Shown here in pieces: positions 1 through 7,732 of a DNA stretch of 28,912 nt. The notes under the pieces are model-generated. The model did no database searches, was not told where the DNA came from, and worked only from the letters and a program-made list of their open reading frames with translations. Numbering within the stretch: position 1 is the stretch's first letter; each line of letters opens with the position of its first letter. The position numbers and the translations under genes are program-made. Source of the stretch: Thiotrichales bacterium (lineage in GTDB: Bacteria > Pseudomonadota > Gammaproteobacteria > J044); contig JANTGN010000005.1 of assembly GCA_024762895.1 (NCBI GenBank), positions 1 to 28,912 of the forward strand, written 5' to 3'.

Positions 1-23
1 GGCAGCTGCGCCCCTTGGGCGCT

Positions 24-42
24 AATCCCTCCCTCTCCGCCA
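24..42 (+). other. 3'-terminal fragment of a tRNA-Ser gene (possible attachment-site remnant)
   Basis: These 19 bases read as the T-stem 3' strand, the acceptor 3' strand, discriminator G and CCA of a gammaproteobacterial tRNA-Ser (AATCCCTCCCTCTCCGCCA). Just upstream, a real tRNA-Ser would have GAGGG plus a TTCGA T-loop. Here there is instead TTGGGCGCT, so no T-arm can form and the identity stops abruptly at about base 24. Bases 8-22 form a separate perfect hairpin (GCGCCC/GGGCGC). A tRNA 3' end lacking its 5' part but keeping the downstream terminator is what the far edge of a tRNA-integrated element looks like. The window starts too close to test this. It could also be a decayed tRNA. Confidence 0.5.
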
Positions 43-83
43 ATATTAAAAAAGGCCCATTATTTCGGGGCTTTTTTAATATT
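42..83 (+). terminator. Strong rho-independent terminator behind the tRNA-Ser fragment
   Basis: A 13-bp perfect stem (AATATTAAAAAAG / CTTTTTTAATATT) continues, after one bulged G, into CCC/GGG, with a short loop of nine bases (59-67). A and T runs flank it, so it should work in both directions. It starts on the last base of the CCA, as expected for the native terminator of a tRNA gene. Confidence 0.75.
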
Positions 84-534
84 TACAGGGTGCTATTCGA
101 ACCCTCGATCGTGGAAGAGACGGGTTCGACTGCCGAGCATAGCGAGGCAGCTGAGATCTCGGTCACTAATCTCACCCTCGGCCCCATGCCTATTTTTTTG
201 TCCTTTATAACAAGCTGAGATTTTGAGTGCCGAGGCCGAGAAGTTCAGGGCAATGCGCTTTGATCGCGAATTAGTAAGAATCATTATCTCTGGACATGGA
301 TCTTGTGGTATCTGATTTAACCGACACCCCTTCATCGGGGACTGGTTTGTCCCTAAGAAAAAACCTGTAACTTTTAGGGTTATTAACAGAATTCATTGGT
401 TTTATAGCGAGTTACAGACGCCTGATGGAGCCAATTGACACATATTAATATAGCGTTCTGTCGCAATTATTGGCATAATCCGCACCCCCTGGAACGCTCA
501 GGATTAAGGTCTGACCTCAAAACAGGACAAAATC
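84..534. other. Non-coding, structured intergenic region upstream of the SLC13 permease gene
   Basis: I see no credible gene in these 451 bases. Bases 97-104 and 122-129 form a perfect 8-bp inverted repeat (TCGAACCC/GGGTTCGA). Read on the minus strand, 95-106 is GAGGGTTCGAAT, the 5' half of a tRNA-Ser T-arm. A second small inverted repeat is CTGCC/GGCAG at 130-150, and a T7 run lies at 193-199. Around 330-350 is CCCC-TTCAT-CGGGG. A TTGACA at 435-440 has no matching -10 at normal spacing, so I do not call a promoter for the downstream gene. The permease start at 535 has only a weak purine stretch before it. Confidence 0.4.
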
Positions 535-2505
535 ATGCAAGCGCTACTTTCTGGCCCCAATCTCAAGCGGTTCATCGCCGCTATTGTCTTTGTGCTTTTT
601 GGCATCTATGCCGCCAATGTTGTGCCAACGATTGAGATTGCGTGGGTTGTGGCCATTCTGTTGCTGACCATTTACCTGTTTGTGTTTGAGATTGTCGAGG
701 TCGACGTTGCTGCCGTCACGATCATGGTGTTGCTGGGCCTGACGAGCCTTTTTGCGCCGATTATGGGCCTGAGTGGGGGGTTGGTTGACAACAAGCAGTT
801 ATTCGTTGGTTTTTCGGGTAATGCTGTTATCTCGATCATCGCGGTTATGATTATTGGTGCTGGTCTTGATAAGACCGGAATTATGTCCCAGGTGGCATCC
901 TTTATTCTCAAGGCTGGCGGTTCTACTGAGAAACGCATAATCCCAATTATCTCTGCCACGGTGGGGCTTATCTCCAGTTTTATGCAGAACGTGGGTGCAG
1001 CGGCCCTTTTCCTGCCTGTTGTTAGTCGAATCTCAGCCCGTTCCGGTCTGCCGATGTCACGTCTACTCATGCCGATGGGCTTTACTGCGATCCTGGGGGG
1101 TACCGTCACTATGGTGGGTTCAAGTCCCCTGATCCTCTTGAATGACCTGATCCTGACCTCCAATAAGGGGCTTGAGCAGCAGGGAGTGGAGCTGATGGAG
1201 ACCTGGGGGCTGTTCTCGGTGACCCCCATCGGCCTTGCCTTAGTTGCAGCTGGTATTATCTATTTTGTAGTCTTTGGGCGTTTCGTCCTGCCAGTAAATA
1301 AGAATGATGATAGTGATACTGCAGAAAGCACTCTGGATTACTTCAAGAAGACCTATGGCATGGATATGGAGATGCTCGAAGTCTGTGTGCCAGAGAGCAG
1401 TCCACTGGTCGGCCAGAGCCTGGACGAGTTTGAACCACAATATAAGGTACGCACCGTAGCTGCCTATCGTGGTTCGGAAGGTGTTTCCCGTATAGGTGCC
1501 GGTGCACTGGCACGTGATACCAGGGTCGAAGGCAAGATGTGCCTGGGACTACTGGGTGACCCGGAAGATCTGGAAGCCTTCGTGAAGAAATACGACCTCA
1601 ACTCACATGATGATTACGAGGTGCTTAACGAGGTGCTTACCTCATCCAAGGCCGGGATCGCAGAGATTGTTATTCCCCCGGGTTCTTCACTGATCGACAA
1701 GTCTGCCCGCGATGTCTGGATGCGTAAGGTTTACGGCCTGTCGCTGCTGGCGTTGAAACGTGGTGAGACTACTACAGAGGCTGGTGAGGGCGTACGTGAT
1801 ATTCCTTTCCAGGCTGGTGATGCCCTGGTGGTTCATACGCCCTGGGATGCCCTGGCCCGTCTTCAGAAGGACCGTGATTTCGTGGTGGTGACCACTGAGT
1901 TTCCACAACCTGAGGAACTGCGCCCACACAAGCTGGCCCCGGCGGTTGTGTTCTTTCTGATTGCCCTGAGCATGGTCCTGTTTACGGATATTCGCCTTTC
2001 TGTTGCCCTGCTCACGGGGGCCATGGGGATGGTTCTGAGCGGTGTACTGTCTATGGAAGAGGCCTACAAGGCTGTGAGCTGGAAGACTGTGTTCCTGCTT
2101 GCATCACTGATCCCGCTGGGCCTGGCCGTGGAGACCTCGGGTACGGCCAAGTTTATTGCCGACCAGACCCTGAGTGTCATGGGAGATGCACCGATCTGGT
2201 TGATCCAGTTGGCCATCGCCTTACTGGCGACCTTCTTTACACTGGTTATGTCCAATGTGGGTGCCACCGTACTACTGGTTCCATTGGCGGTAAATATTGC
2301 TGTGGGTGCCGGTGCAAACCCTGCCGTGTTTGCCTTAACCGTCGCTATTGCAACCTCTAACTCTTTCCTGATTCCGACCCATCAGGTCAATGCCCTGATT
2401 ATGGGGCCGGGTGGGTACCGTGTTCCGGATTACATGAAGGCCGGCGGTATCATGACCATACTGTTCATTGTGGTCATGATGGTCATGATGAATATCATAT
2501 TCTAA
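535..2505 (+). CDS. SLC13/DASS-family permease with two internal RCK_C (TrkA-C) domains
   Basis: A 656-residue inner-membrane protein of the ion-transporter superfamily, probably a sodium-coupled anion (dicarboxylate or sulfate-like) permease. Two membrane halves are visible, residues about 10-250 and 468-656. Each has the re-entrant motif of the family in a variant form, QNVGAA near 151 and SNVGAT near 573, where SNT is typical. Between the halves are two soluble RCK_C-like domains, about 278-350 and 373-452, each ending in an acidic-hydrophobic strand pattern. Such domains bind ligands and gate or regulate transport in related proteins. The substrate cannot be read from the sequence. nhaD follows after 9 bases, so the two are probably co-transcribed. 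The ATG at 535 is the first in frame and gives a normal N-terminus, although its ribosome binding site is weak. Confidence 0.85.
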   Translation: MQALLSGPNLKRFIAAIVFVLFGIYAANVVPTIEIAWVVAILLLTIYLFVFEIVEVDVAAVTIMVLLGLTSLFAPIMGLSGGLVDNKQLFVGFSGNAVISIIAVMIIGAGLDKTGIMSQVASFILKAGGSTEKRIIPIISATVGLISSFMQNVGAAALFLPVVSRISARSGLPMSRLLMPMGFTAILGGTVTMVGSSPLILLNDLILTSNKGLEQQGVELMETWGLFSVTPIGLALVAAGIIYFVVFGRFVLPVNKNDDSDTAESTLDYFKKTYGMDMEMLEVCVPESSPLVGQSLDEFEPQYKVRTVAAYRGSEGVSRIGAGALARDTRVEGKMCLGLLGDPEDLEAFVKKYDLNSHDDYEVLNEVLTSSKAGIAEIVIPPGSSLIDKSARDVWMRKVYGLSLLALKRGETTTEAGEGVRDIPFQAGDALVVHTPWDALARLQKDRDFVVVTTEFPQPEELRPHKLAPAVVFFLIALSMVLFTDIRLSVALLTGAMGMVLSGVLSMEEAYKAVSWKTVFLLASLIPLGLAVETSGTAKFIADQTLSVMGDAPIWLIQLAIALLATFFTLVMSNVGATVLLVPLAVNIAVGAGANPAVFALTVAIATSNSFLIPTHQVNALIMGPGGYRVPDYMKAGGIMTILFIVVMMVMMNIIF

Positions 2506-2514
2506 GGAATATTC

Positions 2515-3930
2515 ATGAAATCCAAAATGATGCAGGCCCTGCCTGCACTTTTAGCGAGCGCAATCTTTCCACAGAATGCGCTGGCGGCCGAGTCTTTGGA
2601 TATGACCAGTCATCCGGTCGGTCTGTTTGCCATCGTCATATTCCTGATTGCCTATTTACTCGTCATGGCGGAAGAATTTACGCATCTGCGTAAATCCAAG
2701 CCCGTCATACTGGCCGCAGGTATCATCTGGGCTGCCATTGCCTGGGTTGCAGCACAGCATGGCATGTCGGTAGAGGCGGAACATGCCGTACGCCACAACC
2801 TGCTTGAATATGCCGAGCTGATGTTGTTCCTGCTGGTCGCCATGACCTATATCAACGCCATGGAAGAACGGCGAGTCTTTGAGTGGCTAAGGGCCTGGCT
2901 GATCAGCAAGGGCTTTGGCTTCCGTTCATTATTCTGGATTACTGGGTTCCTGGCCTTTTTCATTTCACCCATTGCAGATAACCTGACCACAGCGTTGCTG
3001 ATGTGTGCCGTGGTGTTGGCCGTTGGTGGAACGAATACCCGTTTCGTGACCCTGGGCTGTATCAATATCGTAGTGGCGGCCAATGCCGGTGGTGCCTTCT
3101 CGCCCTTTGGTGATATCACCACGCTGATGGTCTGGCAGAAGGGAATGGTCGAGTTCTGGACCTTCTTTGCCCTGTTCATCCCTTCACTGGTAAATTTCCT
3201 GGTACCTGCGGCTATCATGCATTTTACGATACCTGACGAAAAACCAGATGCCGCTGAAGAGCATGTCGAGATGCAGCGCGGTGCCAAACGCATCATCCTG
3301 CTGTTCCTGTTGACCATTGCCACGGCGGTATCATTCCACAATTTTCTGCATTTGCCCCCTGTGATTGGTATGCTCACGGGTCTGGGTTATCTGCAGGTCT
3401 TTGGCTTCTTCCTGAAAAAGACTGCGTATAAAGATACCAGGCGCCCGGACAATATCGATCATGATAGCCAGATGGGGACTCCGGGTGTCTACGATGTATT
3501 CACGCCGGTGGCCAGGGCGGAGTGGGATACCCTTTTATTCTTCTATGGCGTGGTATTATGCGTCGGTGGTCTGGGCTTTCTCGGGTACCTGAGCCTGGCT
3601 TCCGACATTATGTACAATCAGTGGGGCCCAACCTATGCCAACATCGCCGTTGGCCTGCTATCCGCGATTGTTGATAACATTCCGGTGATGTTTGCAGTGT
3701 TAACTATGAATCCTGATATGCCAATTGGGCAGTGGTTGCTGGTGACACTGACAGCCGGTGTGGGTGGTTCCCTGCTATCAATTGGCTCGGCGGCGGGTGT
3801 GGCACTCATGGGGCAGGCCCGTGGCAAATACACCTTCTTTGGCCACCTTAAATGGACACCGGTCATCGCATTGGGCTATGTAGCCAGTATTTATGTGCAC
3901 ATGCTGGTTAACAGTGGCTATGGTCTCTGA
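2515..3930 (+). CDS. nhaD: NhaD-type Na+/H+ antiporter
   Basis: A 471-residue inner-membrane protein that exchanges cytoplasmic Na+ (or Li+) for H+, important for growth in salty or alkaline conditions. The N-terminus resembles a signal peptide (residues 1-25, ending NALAA), as in other NhaD proteins, followed by about 12 hydrophobic segments. Polar residues in membrane segments fit the family: SPIADNLTT (D155, N156), NAGGAFSPFGDITT (N190, D200, T202, T203) and IVDNIPVMF near 385. To my knowledge the equivalents in Vibrio NhaD are needed for transport. An AAGGA ribosome binding site lies just before the ATG. The spacing to the upstream SLC13 gene points to an operon in which one permease may import a solute with Na+ and NhaD expels the Na+. 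Confidence 0.92.
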   Translation: MKSKMMQALPALLASAIFPQNALAAESLDMTSHPVGLFAIVIFLIAYLLVMAEEFTHLRKSKPVILAAGIIWAAIAWVAAQHGMSVEAEHAVRHNLLEYAELMLFLLVAMTYINAMEERRVFEWLRAWLISKGFGFRSLFWITGFLAFFISPIADNLTTALLMCAVVLAVGGTNTRFVTLGCINIVVAANAGGAFSPFGDITTLMVWQKGMVEFWTFFALFIPSLVNFLVPAAIMHFTIPDEKPDAAEEHVEMQRGAKRIILLFLLTIATAVSFHNFLHLPPVIGMLTGLGYLQVFGFFLKKTAYKDTRRPDNIDHDSQMGTPGVYDVFTPVARAEWDTLLFFYGVVLCVGGLGFLGYLSLASDIMYNQWGPTYANIAVGLLSAIVDNIPVMFAVLTMNPDMPIGQWLLVTLTAGVGGSLLSIGSAAGVALMGQARGKYTFFGHLKWTPVIALGYVASIYVHMLVNSGYGL

Positions 3931-3963
3931 GTGTTTGGTTAAAATCATTGTAGGATGATGATT

Positions 3964-4004
3964 AAAGGCCTTTTATTCTGGGGATTAGGTCAATCCTGGC
4001 CTTT
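3964..4004 (+). terminator. Stem-loop after nhaD (weak terminator candidate)
   Basis: Outer stem AAAGGCC/GGCCTTT (3964-3970 with 3998-4004) encloses an inner stem GGATT/AATCC (3982-3986 with 3992-3996). It sits 34 bases after the nhaD stop. No T-run follows, so it is either a weak terminator or an mRNA 3'-end stabiliser. Confidence 0.35.
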
Positions 4005-4122
4005 CAGGAGGTATTACTCAAGGTACCTTTATTGACCAGTCGAATCAGCCCATGACTATTTAATACCCCCTCGATGTCAATATGATCAGGGTATTTATTA
4101 ATTCCAAAAGAATGGTGAAAAT

Positions 4123-4434
4123 ATGAACAGACAGGACGATTATGTCGGTATCGATAATGATTCATTCGGTGGTATGACCTCCGTAGGCAAAATGATACGT
4201 GATGCCTGGGTGTTTGAAATTTTACCAGAGACAGAGACCTGCCAAGGCTGGAACCAGCAGCGACTCGACGGCTTGCTGAACCAGGTGAATGCCGAGTGGG
4301 ATAAATATGGTTGTATGGTCAGTAATCTGCCTGAAGAATTATTCAAGCGACATCAGCGCATTTTTAGTGAGGCCATAGCAAAGGCTAAGGAAGCCGGCTG
4401 GAATGGCGAAGTTGAGATAGCCAGCGAGTCATAA
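4123..4434 (+). CDS. Small acidic protein of unknown function
   Basis: I do not recognise this family. The 103-residue product is soluble, with no signal peptide or membrane segment and no cysteine pairs that suggest metal binding. The N-terminal part is acidic and Gly/Ser-rich (NRQDDYVGIDNDSFGG). The rest is probably helical, with aromatic residues (WVF, GWNQQ, EWDKYG, AGWNGE). Codon use resembles that of the neighbours and the reading frame is clean, which supports a real gene. It stands alone, with 192 bp before it and 190 bp after it, so the context gives no role. The ribosome binding site is weak (GAATGGTG). The nearest neighbours are an antiporter operon and a cyclic-di-GMP protein on the same strand. 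Confidence 0.6.
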   Translation: MNRQDDYVGIDNDSFGGMTSVGKMIRDAWVFEILPETETCQGWNQQRLDGLLNQVNAEWDKYGCMVSNLPEELFKRHQRIFSEAIAKAKEAGWNGEVEIASES

Positions 4435-4624
4435 ATGTTGCTCAAGAAAAGTGAATAATAATACTAATCGCTGGAGGCTGAAGAAAGATGTGTCGATAAG
4501 GAGGTCTTTTGCAAGAGTATTAGCTAATTCTAATGATCGGTTTCTCTCCGGGCACTAATATCCTACTATTGGCAATAATTTTATAAAAATAAGCCTGGCT
4601 GCTTCACCAAGAATTACAATCGAT

Positions 4625-6472
4625 GTGAATGACATAAAGTTTTACGGATTTCTGCATAAACAGATACCGGTCATGATGGGGTTATCCCTGTTTCCGGGGC
4701 TGGGTTATATCTTTCTTGGATTGATCCACGATGTGTCTATCCGAGCCTTCATATGGTACGGACTGATCGTTCTTGTTTCTCTATGGGGAAATCGACTTTA
4801 TAAAAGTTACCGTCCTGATGAAATGACCGTTAAGTCCAAAGATCAGTGGTACTCAGAACTTAGCTATTTTTATTATGCCTTTTTCTCATTATGGACCTTG
4901 ATATTTCTTCTATACGTCAATGAGGACACTTACAATCTGCATTACATCGCCATATTTACCCAGATTGGCGCATCGGTTGTAGCTTCGGCATTACTCAGTT
5001 CTGATCGAAGGCTGTTTGTACCCACAATCTTGATCCTGATGGTTCCCCTCATCATCTACTTTTTTGCCGTTAATCAATGGTACGGCTATATACTCGCAAT
5101 ATTCTCCATTGTGTTTACCTGGGTACTGTTTTACTCGGCTAATAGCAGCTTTAAGCTGTTAATGAAGGCCGAGTATCATGCGACTCATGATCACCTGACC
5201 GGCCTTTATAATCGAAGATATTTTATCAATGCCCTGCAGCAGATGATGAATGCCTTAAAAGGAACGGATAGTTACTCCTATCTTCTGCTGATTGATCTGG
5301 ATCACTTTAAGACAATTAATGATTCTCTGGGGCATGATGTGGGTGATCAGTTGCTGCAGGAGGTGACAGCCCGTCTTAAGACCTGCTTGCCTAGTCGTGA
5401 TGTGCTGGCTCGTTTAGGGGGAGACGAGTTCATTATTGCAGGACATAACACAGATGAGTACTCGGACTCAAAAGAACGGGCGATGGAATTATCTAAGCAG
5501 ATCATTAATTCATTAAAAGCGTCCTACATCATAGACAGACATCATCTTTATATTAGTTCTAGTATAGGCGTCAGCCTGATTTCATCGAGTAGTAGTGATG
5601 CCAATCGCTTTATCAAAGAAGCCGATATTGCCATGTATGAAGTTAAGGCAAGGGGTCGTGATGATGTAATCCTTTTTGATCAGGAAATGTCGGGCCGTGT
5701 TGAAAGTCATCTTGAGTTGGAACGCATGCTGCATTTTGCCCTGGAGAAAGATGAGATCTTTTTACACTTCCAGCCACAGTTCGATAATAACCAGAATATT
5801 ATTGGCGTAGAGACATTAGTGCGTTGGAACAACTCTAAATTTGGGTTTATATCTCCGGCAGTATTTATTCCCATTGCGGAACAAACCGGTCTGATTATCG
5901 ATCTGGGTGGTTACATTATCGAAAATGCTTTTCGTACCCTGAGTGAATGGCATGACAAGGGTATTGAACTCAGGCAGTTTTCCATCAATATCAGTATGCG
6001 GCAGTTTTTCCATTATGGCTTTATCGACGAGGTAAAAAAACATGCCAGTCATTATCTTGACCAAAAACTCAATGAAACTATTGTCTTTGAATTAACTGAG
6101 ACTATTGTGGCTGAAGATATTCACAAGGTTGTAACCATCATTAACGAACTAAAAACCCTGGGTATGCATTTTTCCATGGATGATTTTGGTACGGGTTACA
6201 GCTCCTTGAGTTATCTCAAACAATTACCCATAGATGAAATCAAGATAGACCGGTCATTTGTCAATGAACTCAATGAGGATGAGGGTGATCAGGCCATGAT
6301 TATCACGATTTTGAAAATGGCAGATATATTTGGTCTCAGAGTGGTCGCTGAAGGAGTTGAGACGCAGGATCAGTTTGAGTTCCTAAAACAATTCAAATGC
6401 GACTATTATCAGGGTTACTATTTCTCTAAACCCCTGTCGACAGGTGATTTTGAAAAATTGTACAGTTCTTGA
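4625..6472 (+). CDS. Membrane-anchored GGDEF-EAL cyclic-di-GMP protein
   Basis: A 615-residue protein with five or six N-terminal membrane segments (about 15-180), then GGDEF (about 190-355) and EAL (about 370-610) domains. The synthase site is intact (RLGGDEF, GGDEF at 265-269). The product-inhibition site normally reads RxxD five residues before GGDEF; here it is PSRD, so feedback inhibition is probably weak or absent. The phosphodiesterase residues are also present: E396 in the ETLVRW variant of EAL, N in INISMRQF, E in FELTET, DDFGTGYSS (D519, D520), K in IKIDRSF, and AEGVET. The protein could therefore make or break c-di-GMP. The sensory membrane part matches no family I can name. Translation from the GTG at 4625 has no clear ribosome binding site; ATG codons near 4673 are an alternative that would shorten the first membrane segment. 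Confidence 0.88.
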   Translation: MNDIKFYGFLHKQIPVMMGLSLFPGLGYIFLGLIHDVSIRAFIWYGLIVLVSLWGNRLYKSYRPDEMTVKSKDQWYSELSYFYYAFFSLWTLIFLLYVNEDTYNLHYIAIFTQIGASVVASALLSSDRRLFVPTILILMVPLIIYFFAVNQWYGYILAIFSIVFTWVLFYSANSSFKLLMKAEYHATHDHLTGLYNRRYFINALQQMMNALKGTDSYSYLLLIDLDHFKTINDSLGHDVGDQLLQEVTARLKTCLPSRDVLARLGGDEFIIAGHNTDEYSDSKERAMELSKQIINSLKASYIIDRHHLYISSSIGVSLISSSSSDANRFIKEADIAMYEVKARGRDDVILFDQEMSGRVESHLELERMLHFALEKDEIFLHFQPQFDNNQNIIGVETLVRWNNSKFGFISPAVFIPIAEQTGLIIDLGGYIIENAFRTLSEWHDKGIELRQFSINISMRQFFHYGFIDEVKKHASHYLDQKLNETIVFELTETIVAEDIHKVVTIINELKTLGMHFSMDDFGTGYSSLSYLKQLPIDEIKIDRSFVNELNEDEGDQAMIITILKMADIFGLRVVAEGVETQDQFEFLKQFKCDYYQGYYFSKPLSTGDFEKLYSS

Positions 6473-6505
6473 TTCGCCTGTCAGAAAGCGAGATGAGGTC
6501 AGGTA

Positions 6506-6523
6506 GCCATTGGTTGCAATGGC
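6506..6523 (+). promoter_or_regulatory. Perfect hairpin just before the efflux operon
   Basis: GCCATTG-GTTG-CAATGGC makes a 7-bp stem with a 4-base loop, ending 3 bases before the first ATG of the adaptor frame (6527). It would block ribosome access to that ATG. An AGAAGGA site at 6551-6557 instead serves the ATG at 6569. The hairpin may be the end of the upstream transcript or a control element; there is no T-run. Confidence 0.4.
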
Positions 6524-6568
6524 GTAATGCTATTTAATAATGACTATTTCAGAAGGATTATTCGTGTT

Positions 6569-7732
6569 ATGTCTTTAAGGCATGTCCGCTTGTATATCAG
6601 TTTAATCGTAATAGGGGTGTTGATCGTGGCCCTGTTCCTATGGTTAGGGCGTAGCCAGCCCGTCAAGGTCATAGCGGCGACGGTCGATTACGGAGTTGTC
6701 AGGGATACCGTAGCCAATACGCGTGCCGGGACCATTGAGGCCTGTCGACGCGCAGGGATTTCTCCCTCTATGGGAGGTCAGATTGCCAGATTGCCAGTCA
6801 AGGAAGGTGATGTGGTTCAGCCGGGGCAAATACTGATGGAGCTCTGGAACGATGATCTCCAGGCTCAATTACAGCTGGCTAAAAGTGAAGCTAAGGCTGC
6901 CAGATCTAAGGCGGAACAGGCCTGTGTCCTGGCAGAGGTGACCTTGCGCGATTCTCAACGGCTTAAAAAGTTACAACAAAAGAATCTCGCTTCAGAGGAG
7001 GCCATCGATAAGGCTGATGGTGAAGCCAGGGCGCAGAAGGCTGCCTGTAAGGCTGCTAAGGCAGCCACTGAGGTGAGCCAGGCCAGTATCGATGTAGCTC
7101 AGGCTGCCCTCGAACGCACTCAATTGACGGCACCTTTTAAGGGTATCGTGGCCGAGGTCAATGGTGAAGTCGGTGAATTCGTTACCCCGTCGCCAGTAGG
7201 TATACCAACGCCCCCAGCAGTCGATTTAATGGATATTAGCTGTCTCTATGTTTCTGCCCCCATCGATGAGGTTGATGCCCCAAGAATTCGTGTGGGCATG
7301 AGGGCTAATATCTCCTTAGATGCCTTCAATAATAAAATATTTGAGGGAAAAGTACGTCGAGTTGCTCCCTATGTGCTGGAGATGGAGAAGCAGGCCAGGA
7401 CTGTGGATGTAGAAGTCGATTTTATCTGTCAGTCAGATTGCGAGAATATGTTGCCGGGATACAGCGCAGATATTGAGGTGATTTTAGAAGAGCAGGAGCG
7501 TGCCCTTCGAATTCCCACAGAAGCGATATTGGAAGGCAACAGGGTTTTATTGATCGGTGATGATGGTCTACTGCAAGAGTCTACGATTGACCTGGGCTTG
7601 AGTAACTGGGCCTGGTCCGAGGTAGTAAAGGGCCTGAGTGAAGGCGATAAGATCGTTGTATCGATAGATCGTGATGGTGTGGAGGTGGGTGCTCAGGTCA
7701 TTATAGAAAAAACCGTTACTTCTAATGATTGA
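6569..7732 (+). CDS. Periplasmic adaptor (HlyD/MacA-type membrane fusion protein) of an ABC efflux system
   Basis: A membrane fusion protein that would link an inner-membrane ABC exporter to an outer-membrane channel. It has one N-terminal membrane anchor (SLIVIGVLIVALFLWLG), then a lipoyl half (GGQIARLPVKEGDVVQPGQIL), an Ala/Lys-rich helical hairpin, the second lipoyl half (LTAPFKGIVAEVNGEVGEFV) and beta-barrel domains. With the ATG at 6569 it has 387 residues; the in-frame ATG at 6527 would add 14. I prefer 6569 because of the AGAAGGA site and the hairpin that hides 6527. Several cysteines are unusual for a periplasmic adaptor, including a CxxxC near the C-terminal third (ICQSDCE). The stop overlaps the ATPase start by 8 bases, so the two are translationally coupled. 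The substrate is unknown and no TolC-like gene is in the window. Confidence 0.87.
   Translation: MSLRHVRLYISLIVIGVLIVALFLWLGRSQPVKVIAATVDYGVVRDTVANTRAGTIEACRRAGISPSMGGQIARLPVKEGDVVQPGQILMELWNDDLQAQLQLAKSEAKAARSKAEQACVLAEVTLRDSQRLKKLQQKNLASEEAIDKADGEARAQKAACKAAKAATEVSQASIDVAQAALERTQLTAPFKGIVAEVNGEVGEFVTPSPVGIPTPPAVDLMDISCLYVSAPIDEVDAPRIRVGMRANISLDAFNNKIFEGKVRRVAPYVLEMEKQARTVDVEVDFICQSDCENMLPGYSADIEVILEEQERALRIPTEAILEGNRVLLIGDDGLLQESTIDLGLSNWAWSEVVKGLSEGDKIVVSIDRDGVEVGAQVIIEKTVTSND

Noticed and set aside
1..42. A functional tRNA-Ser cut by the window edge
   Set aside because: The T-loop would lack TTC and A58-context bases and the T-stem would have only three pairs, so it cannot be a normal tRNA even if the 5' part were present to the left.
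93..335. Minus-strand open frame of 80 codons in the left intergenic region
   Set aside because: No ribosome binding site, no recognisable protein pattern, and it covers the structured tRNA-like repeats.
435..440. TTGACA as the -35 box for the SLC13 permease gene
   Set aside because: No acceptable -10 hexamer 16-18 bases downstream (the sequence there is CTGTCG); CATAAT at 474-479 has the wrong spacing.
4488..4560. A short gene starting at ATG 4488 or GTG 4490 behind AAGAAAG
   Set aside because: The ATG frame stops after three codons and the GTG frame after 23; neither shows protein-like composition.
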